Shown here in pieces: positions 1-9,041 of a DNA stretch of 64,000 nucleotides. Within the stretch, counting starts at the first letter, position 1. Every line of letters begins with the position of its first letter. Both the position numbers and the translations under genes were made by a program. Under the pieces are notes generated by a model. The model was not told the origin of the DNA. It was given only the letters and a program-made list of their open reading frames with translations, and did not search any database. This DNA is from Fibrobacterota bacterium (lineage in GTDB: Bacteria > Fibrobacterota > Chitinivibrionia > Chitinivibrionales > Chitinispirillaceae): positions 1-64,000 of the forward strand of contig JAEYNR010000089.1 in assembly GCA_023412475.1 (NCBI GenBank). The letters are read 5' to 3'.

Positions 1-483
1 CCCCCAGTTACCCCCCCAGTTACCGAGGGAGTTACCAAATCAAAAAGCAGGACAGATAATACTGTGAAGATGCTCATGGAGTTCTGCCGGGTTCCAAGGA
101 ACAGAGAGGAAATTCAGTCTTTTTTACAACTCAAAAATAAAAAATATGTTTTAAACCGCTATATCAGGCCTTTAGTGGAAAAGAAAGCACTGTTCTATAC
201 ATTACCCCAAACTCCAAATGCTCCCGGACAGATGTACTACTCTACATTGGGCGTACCGGAAGTTATTAACGATGAAGAGATGCGCACAAGGAAACAGAAG
301 ATACTCTTGTTTTGCAGCATCAGCCGTTCTGCAGAGGAGATCATGGAATATATCAATTTGACACATAAAGAACATTTCAGATCACAGATCTTAAATCCAT
401 TACTGAAAGATGGTTTATTGAAACTGACAATACCGGACAAACCGAACCATCCGGGACAGAAATACATTACAGACAGACCCTGA
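1..483 (+). CDS. C-terminal part of an AlbA_2/Fic-type DNA-binding regulator (5' truncated by window edge)
   Basis: The frame is open from base 1. It begins with a Pro-Val-Thr repeat (PPVTPPVTEGVTK) encoded by the repeated cccccagttacc at the window edge, so the gene starts upstream. The rest is two tandem winged-helix-like repeats of about 55 residues, each built as an EI-helix, a (F/Y)-x3-(I/L)-xPLxxxGL strand and a LxxTxPxxPNxPGQxY ending. Linkers of the PQVTPQVT kind followed by such repeats are typical of the C-terminus of AlbA_2-domain putative transcriptional regulators and some Fic proteins. The catalytic or AlbA domain lies outside the window, so which of the two it is cannot be said. 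It is codirectional with the methylase 110 bases downstream and may belong to the same defence block. Confidence 0.6.
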   Translation, partial: PPVTPPVTEGVTKSKSRTDNTVKMLMEFCRVPRNREEIQSFLQLKNKKYVLNRYIRPLVEKKALFYTLPQTPNAPGQMYYSTLGVPEVINDEEMRTRKQKILLFCSISRSAEEIMEYINLTHKEHFRSQILNPLLKDGLLKLTIPDKPNHPGQKYITDRP

Positions 484-593
484 TTGTGTGGATTACAGGA
501 CTGCTTGATCAGGAGAATGATTCAGAAAGAAAATGATGGATTGTTTGAATATGAGAGTAGTTTTCCTGAAAAGATCAAGGTAGTCAACTAAAT

Positions 594-3500
594 ATGGAGA
601 GACAAATGCTCAAACCTTTTGAGTGGAAAGATAAACCGGCCCTGATAGAGCACCTGTTTCCGGTGCAGAAAATATCGGCAGAAAGCTTTAAGGAACAGAT
701 GGCAGGTGCAGGAAAAACCCTTACAGCTCTTGGCAGCTACTGGAAAGGTAGAAAACCGCTTATACTCAATAAAGCATGTATTTTGGGGTCACTACTGCCT
801 GCTACAGAAAACCTGCTTAAGGACTTACAGATATTCGAGATGCTTATGGGCATGGATAAGGCATCTATGGCCAAACGACTTGGAAGAATCTCTCCTGTTC
901 AGATTGCGAGGCAGCTTGGCGGATTAAAAACAGGTGACTGGTTTGAAGTGGAACCGAAAGAAGCGGAGTTGCCAGAGGAGACGCCGTTTGATGTGAGAGA
1001 TTATACTTTTGTTATCAAAAATAAGGACAAAGAAAAAACAGTAACTCCCCGTTTGTGCTGGAAGGAACATATTACTGAAGAGCAGAGACTGGCTCTCGAA
1101 TCGAAAGCGCTACCGTACCATACTTATAAAGAAAATGTATCAAAGGCAAAACGCCCTGAAGAACTACCTGACACTTTATTCGATCATGTCTGGTCAAAGG
1201 TAAATGAGCATCTTGGAACATCTGCATCTTCTTTTCCGGAACTGATCGAACAAATGGGCATTGCCCGTTTTGGACACAGGCCACGAGTTGCGGATGTGTT
1301 TTGCGGCAGCGGCCAGATTCCTTTTGAAGCCGCGAGGCTTGGTTGTGACGTGTATGCATCAGACCTCAATCCGATTGCCTGCATGCTTACCTGGGGTGCA
1401 TTTAACATTGTTGGTGCAAGTAAAGAGAAAAGAGAAGAGATAGAAAAAGCCCAGAAAGAACTTGCAGAAATGGTACAGGCTGAAATTGATGAGCTTGGAG
1501 TGGAAACGGATGGTAATGGGTGGAGAGCAAAAGTTTTCCTTTATTGTGTGGAGGTAAAGTGTCCAGAAAGTGGGTGGATGGTTCCGCTGTTACCGAGTTT
1601 GATTGTTAGTAAACCCAGAACTGGTATTAAAAACTATGTAGTTGCTAATCTGGAACCAATACCGGAAGAAAAACGTTATCACATTGAAATTTGTAATTGG
1701 ATAGACGAAAAGAATTTACCTAATTATGAAATTGGAACGGTTCAAAATGGGGATATTGTTCATTCACCAGATGGAAAAAATGTTTACCGAACCAAAATAA
1801 GTACATTAAGGGGTGATTATAAAGAGGGAAATGAGAATAAAAGCAATTTAAGGATGTGGGAGAAAAGTGATTTTATTCCAGGACCCGTTGACATATTTCA
1901 AGAAAGGCTTTATTGTATTCAATGGATTAGACCTAAGGAAAATGGCCGAGGAGATGAATATGAATTTCGATCAGTTACCCCTGAGGATCTTGAGAGAGAA
2001 AAAAAAGTCATAAGATATGTAAGTAAGAATCTGTCTGAATGGCAGGAAAAAGGATTCATTCCTGATATGGTTATTGAATCCGGTGATAAAACAGATGAAC
2101 CGATTCGTACACGTGGTTGGACTCATTGGCACCATCTTTTTAATCCAAGGCAATTATTGATTGCTGCTTTGACCAATAAAAAAATGGAATATATATTTGC
2201 ACTTGGACTTTTCCAGATGATAAATTGGAATAGCCGATTATGCAGATGGAATATTGGAAGTGGTGGTGGTGGTAGTATTCAGGATACTTTTTACAACCAA
2301 GCTTTAAATACATTATATGCATATGGTTGTAGAAATAGCACGTTAGCATTATCGCAAATTTGTACAACATCTCGCGTTACTAATTTTCTAAGCGATATTA
2401 GAATAATTGAAAATTCTCATCCAGTCCAAGAACTTACCGTCGAAAACGACATCTACATAACAGATCCCCCATACGGCGATGCCGTAAAATACGAAGAGAT
2501 CACCGAATTTTTTATCGCCTGGTTGCGAAAGAATCCACCACCGGAATTCGCGCACTGGACATGGGACAGTCGCAGGGCACTCGCTATCAAGGGGGAAGAT
2601 GAGGGTTTCAGACGAGGGATGATTGCTGCCTACAGTAAAATGGCAGAGAAAATGCCGGATAACGGTATCCAGGTGCTCATGTTTACCCATCAGAGCGGAA
2701 GCATCTGGGCCGATATGGCAAATATCATCTGGGCAAGTGGTTTACAGGTGACTGCCGCATGGTATGTAGTCACAGAAACCGATTCCGCACTCCGCCAGGG
2801 TGCAAACGTTACAGGAACAGTAATGCTTGTACTGAGAAAAAGAAGTTCACATAAAGATGCTTACCGTGATGATCTTGGGTGGGGAATTGAAACAGCAGTT
2901 AAGGAACAGGTGGAATCCCTTACCGGATTGAATAACGAAGTGAAAGCCCGCGAATCGGAACGGTTATACAATGATGCTGATCTTCAGATGGCAGGCTACG
3001 CTGCCGCTCTAAAGGTATTGACTGCGTATTCGGTAATCGATGGTAAAAATATGGTAACCGAGGCAGAAGCTCCGCGAATCAAAGGCAATAAAACCTTTGT
3101 CGATGAACTTATAGACTTTGCAGTGCAGACTGCAGTACAGTTTCTGGTTCCTGTGGGATTTGATAAAACCGAATGGCAGAAGCTTGCTCCTGTCGAAAGG
3201 TTTTACCTCAAGATGGTAGAGATGGAGCACCAGGGCAATAAAACACTGGATAATTACCAGAACTTCGCCAAAGCTTTCAAGGTACATCATTTTGACCAGT
3301 TGATGAGTGATTCTTCGAGGGCAAACAACTCACGGTTAAAACTCTCTGCAGAGTTCAAAGGTTCTCTCATGTCCGGGGAATCAGAAATTTCGGGTACTCC
3401 GTTGCGTGCTCTTCTGTATGCAATGTATGAGAATACGAAAAATGTGGAAATCGAGGATGTGCTTTCTCATCTGGGTGATAACTGTCCCAACTATATGGCA

Positions 3501-3641
3501 AACAGAAATCTTCTTGTAAAGATGGCTCAATATATCTCTGATAAAAGGAATTCATTAAAAAGAACCAGAACATTTCAGCCCGATACGGAAGCAAGCAGCG
3601 CACGTGTTCTGGCAGATGCAATTGGAAACCAGAGGTTATAA
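594..3641 (+). CDS. DUF1156-family DNA methyltransferase, defence-associated
   Basis: Large (1015 aa) putative N6-adenine or N4-cytosine DNA methyltransferase. The SAM-binding motif I (VADVFCGSGQIPFEAARLG) is at residues 232-250 and the catalytic DPPY at 624-627, in the order motif I then motif IV. The N-terminus (FPVQKISAESFKE, residues 22-34) is the DUF1156 signature with its conserved Pro-x-(R/K)-x-(I/L)-S pattern. About 370 residues separate the two motifs and probably hold the target recognition region. DUF1156 methylases are known from phage-defence loci with a PLD/SNF2 helicase and often a DUF499 ATPase (the predicted Hma, helicase-methylase-ATPase, type). The helicase gene follows after 2 bases, so they are cotranscribed. 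No DUF499 gene is visible. DNA between motifs I and IV is much AT-richer than the ends of the gene. A second ATG at 606 is possible. Confidence 0.85.
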   Translation: MERQMLKPFEWKDKPALIEHLFPVQKISAESFKEQMAGAGKTLTALGSYWKGRKPLILNKACILGSLLPATENLLKDLQIFEMLMGMDKASMAKRLGRISPVQIARQLGGLKTGDWFEVEPKEAELPEETPFDVRDYTFVIKNKDKEKTVTPRLCWKEHITEEQRLALESKALPYHTYKENVSKAKRPEELPDTLFDHVWSKVNEHLGTSASSFPELIEQMGIARFGHRPRVADVFCGSGQIPFEAARLGCDVYASDLNPIACMLTWGAFNIVGASKEKREEIEKAQKELAEMVQAEIDELGVETDGNGWRAKVFLYCVEVKCPESGWMVPLLPSLIVSKPRTGIKNYVVANLEPIPEEKRYHIEICNWIDEKNLPNYEIGTVQNGDIVHSPDGKNVYRTKISTLRGDYKEGNENKSNLRMWEKSDFIPGPVDIFQERLYCIQWIRPKENGRGDEYEFRSVTPEDLEREKKVIRYVSKNLSEWQEKGFIPDMVIESGDKTDEPIRTRGWTHWHHLFNPRQLLIAALTNKKMEYIFALGLFQMINWNSRLCRWNIGSGGGGSIQDTFYNQALNTLYAYGCRNSTLALSQICTTSRVTNFLSDIRIIENSHPVQELTVENDIYITDPPYGDAVKYEEITEFFIAWLRKNPPPEFAHWTWDSRRALAIKGEDEGFRRGMIAAYSKMAEKMPDNGIQVLMFTHQSGSIWADMANIIWASGLQVTAAWYVVTETDSALRQGANVTGTVMLVLRKRSSHKDAYRDDLGWGIETAVKEQVESLTGLNNEVKARESERLYNDADLQMAGYAAALKVLTAYSVIDGKNMVTEAEAPRIKGNKTFVDELIDFAVQTAVQFLVPVGFDKTEWQKLAPVERFYLKMVEMEHQGNKTLDNYQNFAKAFKVHHFDQLMSDSSRANNSRLKLSAEFKGSLMSGESEISGTPLRALLYAMYENTKNVEIEDVLSHLGDNCPNYMANRNLLVKMAQYISDKRNSLKRTRTFQPDTEASSARVLADAIGNQRL

Positions 3642-3643
3642 TC

Positions 3644-6364
3644 ATGACAATCCGCCGCTTCTCATCACGAACCGAAAGACTGGATAGCGAGTTTCTGGCC
3701 AAGGCACTGCAGGGGGCTGTTAAGTATTATCGTATTGCCGGATATTTCAGAAGTTCCATTTTTGAGCTGGTTGGTGAAGAGATCTCCAGAATTCCTGAAG
3801 TAAAAATCATCTGCAATTCCGAAATTGACATGGCTGATTTTCAGGTTGCAAGTGGCCGTATTACTGCACTGAAAGAGCGCTGGAACGAGGTGGATGTAGA
3901 GGCTGAAGCATTCCTGAAAAAAGAGCAGTACCAGCTTCTCCATACACTGCTGAAATCAGGAAATGTAGAGATCCGTGTAGTACCTCGGGAACGGCTTTTC
4001 TTACATGGCAAAGCAGGCTCGATCCATTATCCTGATGGAAGCAGGAAATCTTTTATAGGGTCGGTCAATGAATCAAAAAGCGCTTTTGCCAATAATTATG
4101 AACTGGTTTGGCAGGATGATGGCAGTGAGAGTGCAGACTGGGTGGAAAAAGAGTTCTGGGCATTATGGAGTGATGGAATCGCTCTTCCTGAAGCGATTAT
4201 ATCGGAGATTTCCCGTGTTGCAAGTCGTCGTGAGGTGACAGTAGAGGTTTTAAAACCTCAGCAGGTTCCGGCAGCAGCATTGGCAGAAGCTCCGATTTAT
4301 CGTGGTGGAGAACAGCTTCAGCCATGGCAACGCTCCTTTGTGACCATGTTCATGGAACATCGGGAGATTTACGGTAAGGCCAGATTGCTTCTTGCAGATG
4401 AAGTCGGGGTTGGAAAAACGCTTTCCATGGCAACCAGTGCTCTTGTCAGTGCACTTCTGGATGATGGGCCGGTGTTGATTCTTGCTCCATCAACGCTCAC
4501 TTTGCAATGGCAAATAGAGATGAAGGACAAGCTGGGGATTCCTGCGGCGGTATGGTCATCGCAAAAGAAAGTCTGGTTTGGCGTTGAGGGGCAGATTCTC
4601 TCGCCACGGGGAATACCTTCTTCTATCAGGAAATGCCCTTATCGGATCGCAATAATCTCGACTGGCCTGATAATGCATCAGAGGGAAAATGGTGAATTTG
4701 TAAAAGAAGCAGGAATGCTTCTGAAAAACCGGTATGGTACACTAATTCTTGATGAAGCACATAAGGCACGAGCCAAGGGGGGATTTGGTGAAAAAGCCCT
4801 GCAACCAAACAACCTTCTGGCATTTATGAGAGAAATGGGAAAGAAAACCAGAAATCTTGTTTTAGGAACTGCTACTCCTATTCAGACTGATGTAGGTGAA
4901 TTGTGGGATCTGTTAGAGATACTGGGAAGTGGAGCCGACTTTGTGATTGGTGATGCACTCTCTGCATGGAGGGATCATGAACGTGCTGTTCCAATAATCA
5001 CCGGGAAAGAGTATCCAGAAACAGCAGAGCAAGCCTGGGAATGGCTGTGTAATCCATTGCCTCCTGCACAGGAGAATTACACGATTTCACAAATAAGGGA
5101 TCAGCTTTCGATTCCACCGGCTGAATTTCAATGTGCACATCATTTCGAAGATCTTGATTATGTCATACGTGAAATGTTGCTTCCCAATGAATGTATAAAT
5201 GAAGAATTTTTCCGTAGATACAATCCTGTTCTGCGCCATGTCGTTCTTCGTAAACGCAAGCAACTGGAGGATGCCGGGCTTTTGGAGCGGGTAGGGGTTG
5301 ATACTCATCCAATACTGAAAAAAAATCATCTTTATCAATCCCGTTTTTCTGGATTGGGAATATTGACAAACACCCCGTTCCGTGTTGCTTACGAAAAGGC
5401 AGAAGAGTTTTGTAAACTGCTTCAGAAAAGAACCAGGTCCGGTGGATTCATGAAAACCCTTATGCTTCAGCGTCTCTGTTCCAGTTATGCATCCGGACTC
5501 AAGACCGCGCGAAAGATGCTTGAACACGTTGTTTCTTACGAAGATGAAGATAATCACGAGATGCTTGAAATTGCATTATCAGAGATGTCTTCTGCTGAAG
5601 TAGCCTGTCTCAGGGAGATAGAGACACAGTTGTCGCGTCCGGAAGCAGTTGATTCCAAATTAGACACAGTAAAATGGTTTCTTACTGAATTCCGTACCGA
5701 TGGCAAGACCTGGCTAGAGCATGGCTGTATAATTTTCAGCCAGTATTATGATACTGCAGAATGGATCGCCGGCGAGCTTGCTAAAGCGTACAAGGGAGAG
5801 GTCGTTGCTGTTTATGCAGGAGTTGGCAAGAGTGGTCTTTTCAGAGGTGAGCTTTTTAATTCGGTAGATCGAGAAGTAATAAAAGCTGCTGTTCGCAAAA
5901 GGGAGATAAAACTGGTAGTGGCTACAGATGCAGCCTGCGAAGGTTTGAATCTTCAAACCCTTGGAACTCTGATAAACATAGATCTTCCCTGGAATCCATC
6001 ACGGCTGGAGCAGCGTCTTGGAAGAATAAAGCGGTTCGGACAAGCCAGAAAGACAGTGGACATGCTAAATCTTGTTTACCACGAGACACAGGACGAGAAA
6101 ATATACACAGTTTTATCAGAGCGATTAAAGGATACCTACGATATCTTTGGCAGTTTACCCGATACTATAGAAGATGACTGGATTGAGGATGAAGAGAAAC
6201 TGGCTGCACGGATGGATATTTACATTCATGAGAGGAAAAAAGCGCAAGATGCGTTTTCTGTGAAATACAGGAGCACACTCGATCCTGAAGCTAACAGGTG
6301 GGAGTTGTGTTCAGAGGTTCTGTCGAGGAAAGATATCGTGAAGGTGCTCAGTGAGCCCTGGTGA
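3644..6364 (+). CDS. Phospholipase-D-like nuclease fused to SNF2-type helicase, defence-associated
   Basis: A 906-aa fusion. The N-terminal ~170 residues form a PLD-like domain with one HxK half-site (H121, K123) and a downstream GSVNES segment, as in PLD-superfamily nucleases. A superfamily 2 helicase core follows. Walker A is ADEVGVGKT (residues 251-259) and the DEAH box is at 370-373. A C-terminal helicase domain carries IIFSQY, VVATDAACEGLNLQ and the arginine-finger segment RLGRIKRFGQ. Such fusions accompany DUF1156 methylases in predicted anti-phage systems and resemble a joined DrmC plus DrmD of DISARM. The start lies 2 bases after the methylase stop, implying translational coupling. 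The likely role is restriction or translocation on unmodified DNA, which is inference. Whether one HxK half-site gives an active (dimeric) nuclease cannot be told from the sequence. Confidence 0.85.
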   Translation: MTIRRFSSRTERLDSEFLAKALQGAVKYYRIAGYFRSSIFELVGEEISRIPEVKIICNSEIDMADFQVASGRITALKERWNEVDVEAEAFLKKEQYQLLHTLLKSGNVEIRVVPRERLFLHGKAGSIHYPDGSRKSFIGSVNESKSAFANNYELVWQDDGSESADWVEKEFWALWSDGIALPEAIISEISRVASRREVTVEVLKPQQVPAAALAEAPIYRGGEQLQPWQRSFVTMFMEHREIYGKARLLLADEVGVGKTLSMATSALVSALLDDGPVLILAPSTLTLQWQIEMKDKLGIPAAVWSSQKKVWFGVEGQILSPRGIPSSIRKCPYRIAIISTGLIMHQRENGEFVKEAGMLLKNRYGTLILDEAHKARAKGGFGEKALQPNNLLAFMREMGKKTRNLVLGTATPIQTDVGELWDLLEILGSGADFVIGDALSAWRDHERAVPIITGKEYPETAEQAWEWLCNPLPPAQENYTISQIRDQLSIPPAEFQCAHHFEDLDYVIREMLLPNECINEEFFRRYNPVLRHVVLRKRKQLEDAGLLERVGVDTHPILKKNHLYQSRFSGLGILTNTPFRVAYEKAEEFCKLLQKRTRSGGFMKTLMLQRLCSSYASGLKTARKMLEHVVSYEDEDNHEMLEIALSEMSSAEVACLREIETQLSRPEAVDSKLDTVKWFLTEFRTDGKTWLEHGCIIFSQYYDTAEWIAGELAKAYKGEVVAVYAGVGKSGLFRGELFNSVDREVIKAAVRKREIKLVVATDAACEGLNLQTLGTLINIDLPWNPSRLEQRLGRIKRFGQARKTVDMLNLVYHETQDEKIYTVLSERLKDTYDIFGSLPDTIEDDWIEDEEKLAARMDIYIHERKKAQDAFSVKYRSTLDPEANRWELCSEVLSRKDIVKVLSEPW

Positions 6365-6526
6365 GGTGTGTAATTTTTTTATTTTTAATGTGTGGAGTGT
6401 AAATTAAAATGTATCGGGAATATACGGTTTCGGATATTAATAATCTGATTAATGGTGAAGTCTAGTTTTATAGCAGGTATACCAATATTAATGGTTTTCA
6501 AATTTTATTAAGGCAATTTTTTCACA

Positions 6527-7108
6527 TCAAGGGCGGCTTTCCGCCTTGAACTTAAAACATCCCTTTACATGATCGTTAACCATGCCTACCGCCTGCATGA
6601 AGGAATAGCAGATGACTGTACCCACAAATTTGAATCCACGTTTCTGAAGATCCTTGCTCATTGCATCCGATTGGGGAGAGTGGGTGAGAAGATCACTGAT
6701 AGCTGTTGGAGGAGTTTTGGGGAACAATGTTTTGCAGCCGGTGAATTGCCAGAGATATTTGTCAAAGGAGCCGAATTCCTTTTGCACTTCGATGAAAAGC
6801 CTGGCGTTATTGATGGCAGACTCAATTTTACGGCGGTTACGGATAATACCTGAATCATCAAGCAGTCTGTTTACATCATCAGAGGTAAATGAAGCGATCC
6901 TGTGGGTATCCCAGTCTGCGAACGCTTTGCGGAAATTCTCTCTCTTCTTTAGGATGGTGATCCAGGAAAGCCCGGCCTGGAATCCTTCCAGAATAAGCAT
7001 TTCAAAAAGTTTGCGGTCATCATGGACAGGTACTCCCCATTCAAAGTCGTGGTAATAGCAGTAATCAGGATCATTTCCCGCCCAGGGACATCTGTTGACG
7101 TCTTGCAA
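6527..7108 (-). CDS. tag: DNA-3-methyladenine glycosylase I
   Basis: A 193-aa Tag enzyme of the usual family length, which excises 3-methyladenine from alkylated DNA as the first step of base excision repair. The N-terminus RCPWAGNDPDYCYYHDFEWG matches the family. The zinc ligands correspond to C7, H20, H180 and C184, with the HxxxC spacing of E. coli Tag. The start is a TTG preceded by GGAGG six bases upstream, lying inside the 3' end of ispD, so the two genes overlap by 38 bases. No later start would keep C7. It is last in an arg-ispD run and probably translated from the same message. Confidence 0.93.
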   Translation of the reverse strand: MQDVNRCPWAGNDPDYCYYHDFEWGVPVHDDRKLFEMLILEGFQAGLSWITILKKRENFRKAFADWDTHRIASFTSDDVNRLLDDSGIIRNRRKIESAINNARLFIEVQKEFGSFDKYLWQFTGCKTLFPKTPPTAISDLLTHSPQSDAMSKDLQKRGFKFVGTVICYSFMQAVGMVNDHVKGCFKFKAESRP

Positions 7109-7760
7109 TCAGAGCCTCCGCAATTTCCAGATCTGAAGGAGTAGTGATTTTGAAGTTTCCTGGATCACCCCATGCTATTCCCACCTTTACACCCATCTGC
7201 TGTATCAGCACAGCTTCATCGGTTGGTGGAGTCTGCAAGGATTTCGCCCTGATCAAACCCTGACAGAGGGTTTCCTTTCGAAACATCTGCGGGGTTCCCA
7301 CCCTTACCAGCTTATCCCTGTCAACAGTTTCTCCTGCCTGATCACCTGAATACATGCGTATGGTGTCGACTTCCGGAGTAACAGTGATAACACAATCATA
7401 ACTGGTTTTTAATGTCAGAAGACGATCTATGACCAGGTCATTAACAAAAGGCCGGGCTGCATCGTGGATCATCACCCACTCAGCATCACAAAGAGCGATG
7501 CCTCTGGAGACCGACTGCCATCTGTGCTCACCACCAGTTGTTACCTTTACACGATTTCCGGCATAATCACTTTTTGCAGATTCATACATCGAATCGGGAA
7601 CCACAAGGATAACGGAGTTTACTGCCTGATGAGAAAGGAATGTTTGCAGAGAGTAGTAAAGGATGGGTTTACCCATGAGTGGGACAAACGCTTTGGGAAC
7701 AGACAGGCCAAGCCGGGTACCAGACCCGGCGGCAACTATTATGACATCAAGACTGCTCAT
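7071..7760 (-). CDS. ispD: 2-C-methyl-D-erythritol 4-phosphate cytidylyltransferase
   Basis: A 229-aa IspD, the third enzyme of the non-mevalonate (MEP) isoprenoid pathway, which joins MEP to CTP. The nucleotide-binding loop AAGSGTRLG is at residues 10-18, followed by a basic lysine in VPKAF. The conserved HDAARPF, TDEAVLIQQMG and GNFKITTPSDL segments complete the family fingerprint. It starts 8 bases after argG ends and overlaps the following tag gene, so it appears to ride on the arginine transcript. IspF is not adjacent, unlike in many bacteria. Confidence 0.95.
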   Translation of the reverse strand: MSSLDVIIVAAGSGTRLGLSVPKAFVPLMGKPILYYSLQTFLSHQAVNSVILVVPDSMYESAKSDYAGNRVKVTTGGEHRWQSVSRGIALCDAEWVMIHDAARPFVNDLVIDRLLTLKTSYDCVITVTPEVDTIRMYSGDQAGETVDRDKLVRVGTPQMFRKETLCQGLIRAKSLQTPPTDEAVLIQQMGVKVGIAWGDPGNFKITTPSDLEIAEALIARRQQMSLGGK

Positions 7761-7768
7761 TAAGTGGA

Positions 7769-8974
7769 TCAGCCCTTCTTTTTTTCCACCAGTCCGGCAA
7801 CTTTCATTGGCAGACCGAAGATTTTGATAAAACCGGTAGCATCTTTCTGATCGTACAGCTCGGTATCGCTGAAAGAAGCAAGATCTTCGAGATACAGGGA
7901 TTTTTCTGCTTTTGTTCCTGCAGGAATAATATTTCCTTTGTATAATTTCAGACGGACAGTACCGGTCACATTCTGCTGTGTCACTTCAACGAATGCATCC
8001 AGTGCACTGCGAAGAGTACAGAACCATTGGCCGTTATAAACCAGCTCAGCATAACGGATAGCCAGGGCTTCTTTCTGATGACTGGTGTTGCTGTCAAGAA
8101 CAAGTCTTTCCAGTTCCCTGTGGGCTGCGTATAAAAGGGTTCCACCCGGAGTTTCATATACTCCTCTGGATTTGATTCCCACAAGCCGGTTCTCTACCAT
8201 ATCAACATGACCTACTGCATGCAAAGCTGCGATTCTGTTAAGTTCCTTAAGAAGTTCTACAGGATCAAGTTTTTTACCATTAACTGTGACTGGTGTGCCT
8301 TTTTCAAAAGCGATCTCCACATACTCTGCCTTATCAGGGGCATTTTCAACTGTCGAGCTTATGGTGTAAACATCATCGGGAGGTTCTACTGCCGGACTTT
8401 CCAAAACCCCGCCTTCATGGCTGATATGCCAGATATTTCTGTCTTCAGAATAGATTCTTTTCTTTGATTGAGTAACTGGTATATTGTGTTTTTCTGCATA
8501 CGCAATGCAGTCTTCACGTGAATGAAGATTCCAGAGAGGATCTTTCCATGGAGAGATGATCTTAAGAGTTGGATCAAGAGCCATAACCGAAAGTTCGAAT
8601 CTTACCTGATCATTACCTTTTCCGGTAGCACCGTGTGCAATAGCGGTAGCCCCTTCTTTGTGGGCAATTTCTACAGCTCTTTTAGCAATCAGAGGCCTGG
8701 CAAATGAAGTTCCCAGCAGATAGGAGCCTTCATAGATCGCACCAGCTTTGAGAGTAGGGTAGATGTAGTCTACAATGAATTCTTCGGTAAGCCGCTCAAT
8801 ATAAAGTTTGGATGCTCCGGTTTTAAGTGCTTTCTCCTCCAGACCGCTAAGTTCCTCTTCCTGTCCCAAGTCTGCGCACATGGCTATTACTTCACAATGA
8901 TAATTTTCTTTCAGCCAGTTAATCATTATTGAAGTATCAAGACCACCGGAGTACAGTAAAACAACCTTTTCCAT
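7769..8974 (-). CDS. argG: Argininosuccinate synthase
   Basis: A 401-aa enzyme condensing citrulline and aspartate with ATP in the penultimate step of arginine synthesis. The PP-loop YSGGLDTS is near the N-terminus (residues 8-15), and HGATGKGNDQVRFE and the SPWKDP segment follow as in all ArgG proteins. An AGGACAGG ribosome-binding site precedes the ATG. It lies downstream of argB and argD on the same strand, forming a partial arginine operon. argC, argJ, argF and argH are not in the window. A hairpin between argD and argG may reduce readthrough. Confidence 0.97.
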   Translation of the reverse strand: MEKVVLLYSGGLDTSIMINWLKENYHCEVIAMCADLGQEEELSGLEEKALKTGASKLYIERLTEEFIVDYIYPTLKAGAIYEGSYLLGTSFARPLIAKRAVEIAHKEGATAIAHGATGKGNDQVRFELSVMALDPTLKIISPWKDPLWNLHSREDCIAYAEKHNIPVTQSKKRIYSEDRNIWHISHEGGVLESPAVEPPDDVYTISSTVENAPDKAEYVEIAFEKGTPVTVNGKKLDPVELLKELNRIAALHAVGHVDMVENRLVGIKSRGVYETPGGTLLYAAHRELERLVLDSNTSHQKEALAIRYAELVYNGQWFCTLRSALDAFVEVTQQNVTGTVRLKLYKGNIIPAGTKAEKSLYLEDLASFSDTELYDQKDATGFIKIFGLPMKVAGLVEKKKG

Positions 8975-9020
8975 AACCTGTCCTTATTTTTATTGTGACT
9001 TATAATCAGAAATCTACGTT

Positions 9021-9041
9021 GAAAACGGGCTTAAGAGCCCG
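9021..9041 (-). terminator. Weak intrinsic terminator or attenuator at the end of argD
   Basis: CGGGCT-TAAG-AGCCCG forms a six-base-pair GC-rich stem (9026-9041) that includes the argD stop codon. On the minus strand it is followed by TTTTCAACG. The T-run is short, so partial termination between argD and argG is more likely than full termination. Confidence 0.4.

Noticed and set aside
517..591. 24-codon ORF between the truncated regulator and the methylase
   Set aside because: AGGAG abuts the ATG with almost no spacing, the peptide is short and unrecognised, and the frame is simply what remains open after the preceding stop.
6527..6550. Terminator between the helicase and tag
   Set aside because: TCAAGG-CGG/CCG-CCTTGA pairs, but it lies within the tag coding end and lacks a T-run on either strand.
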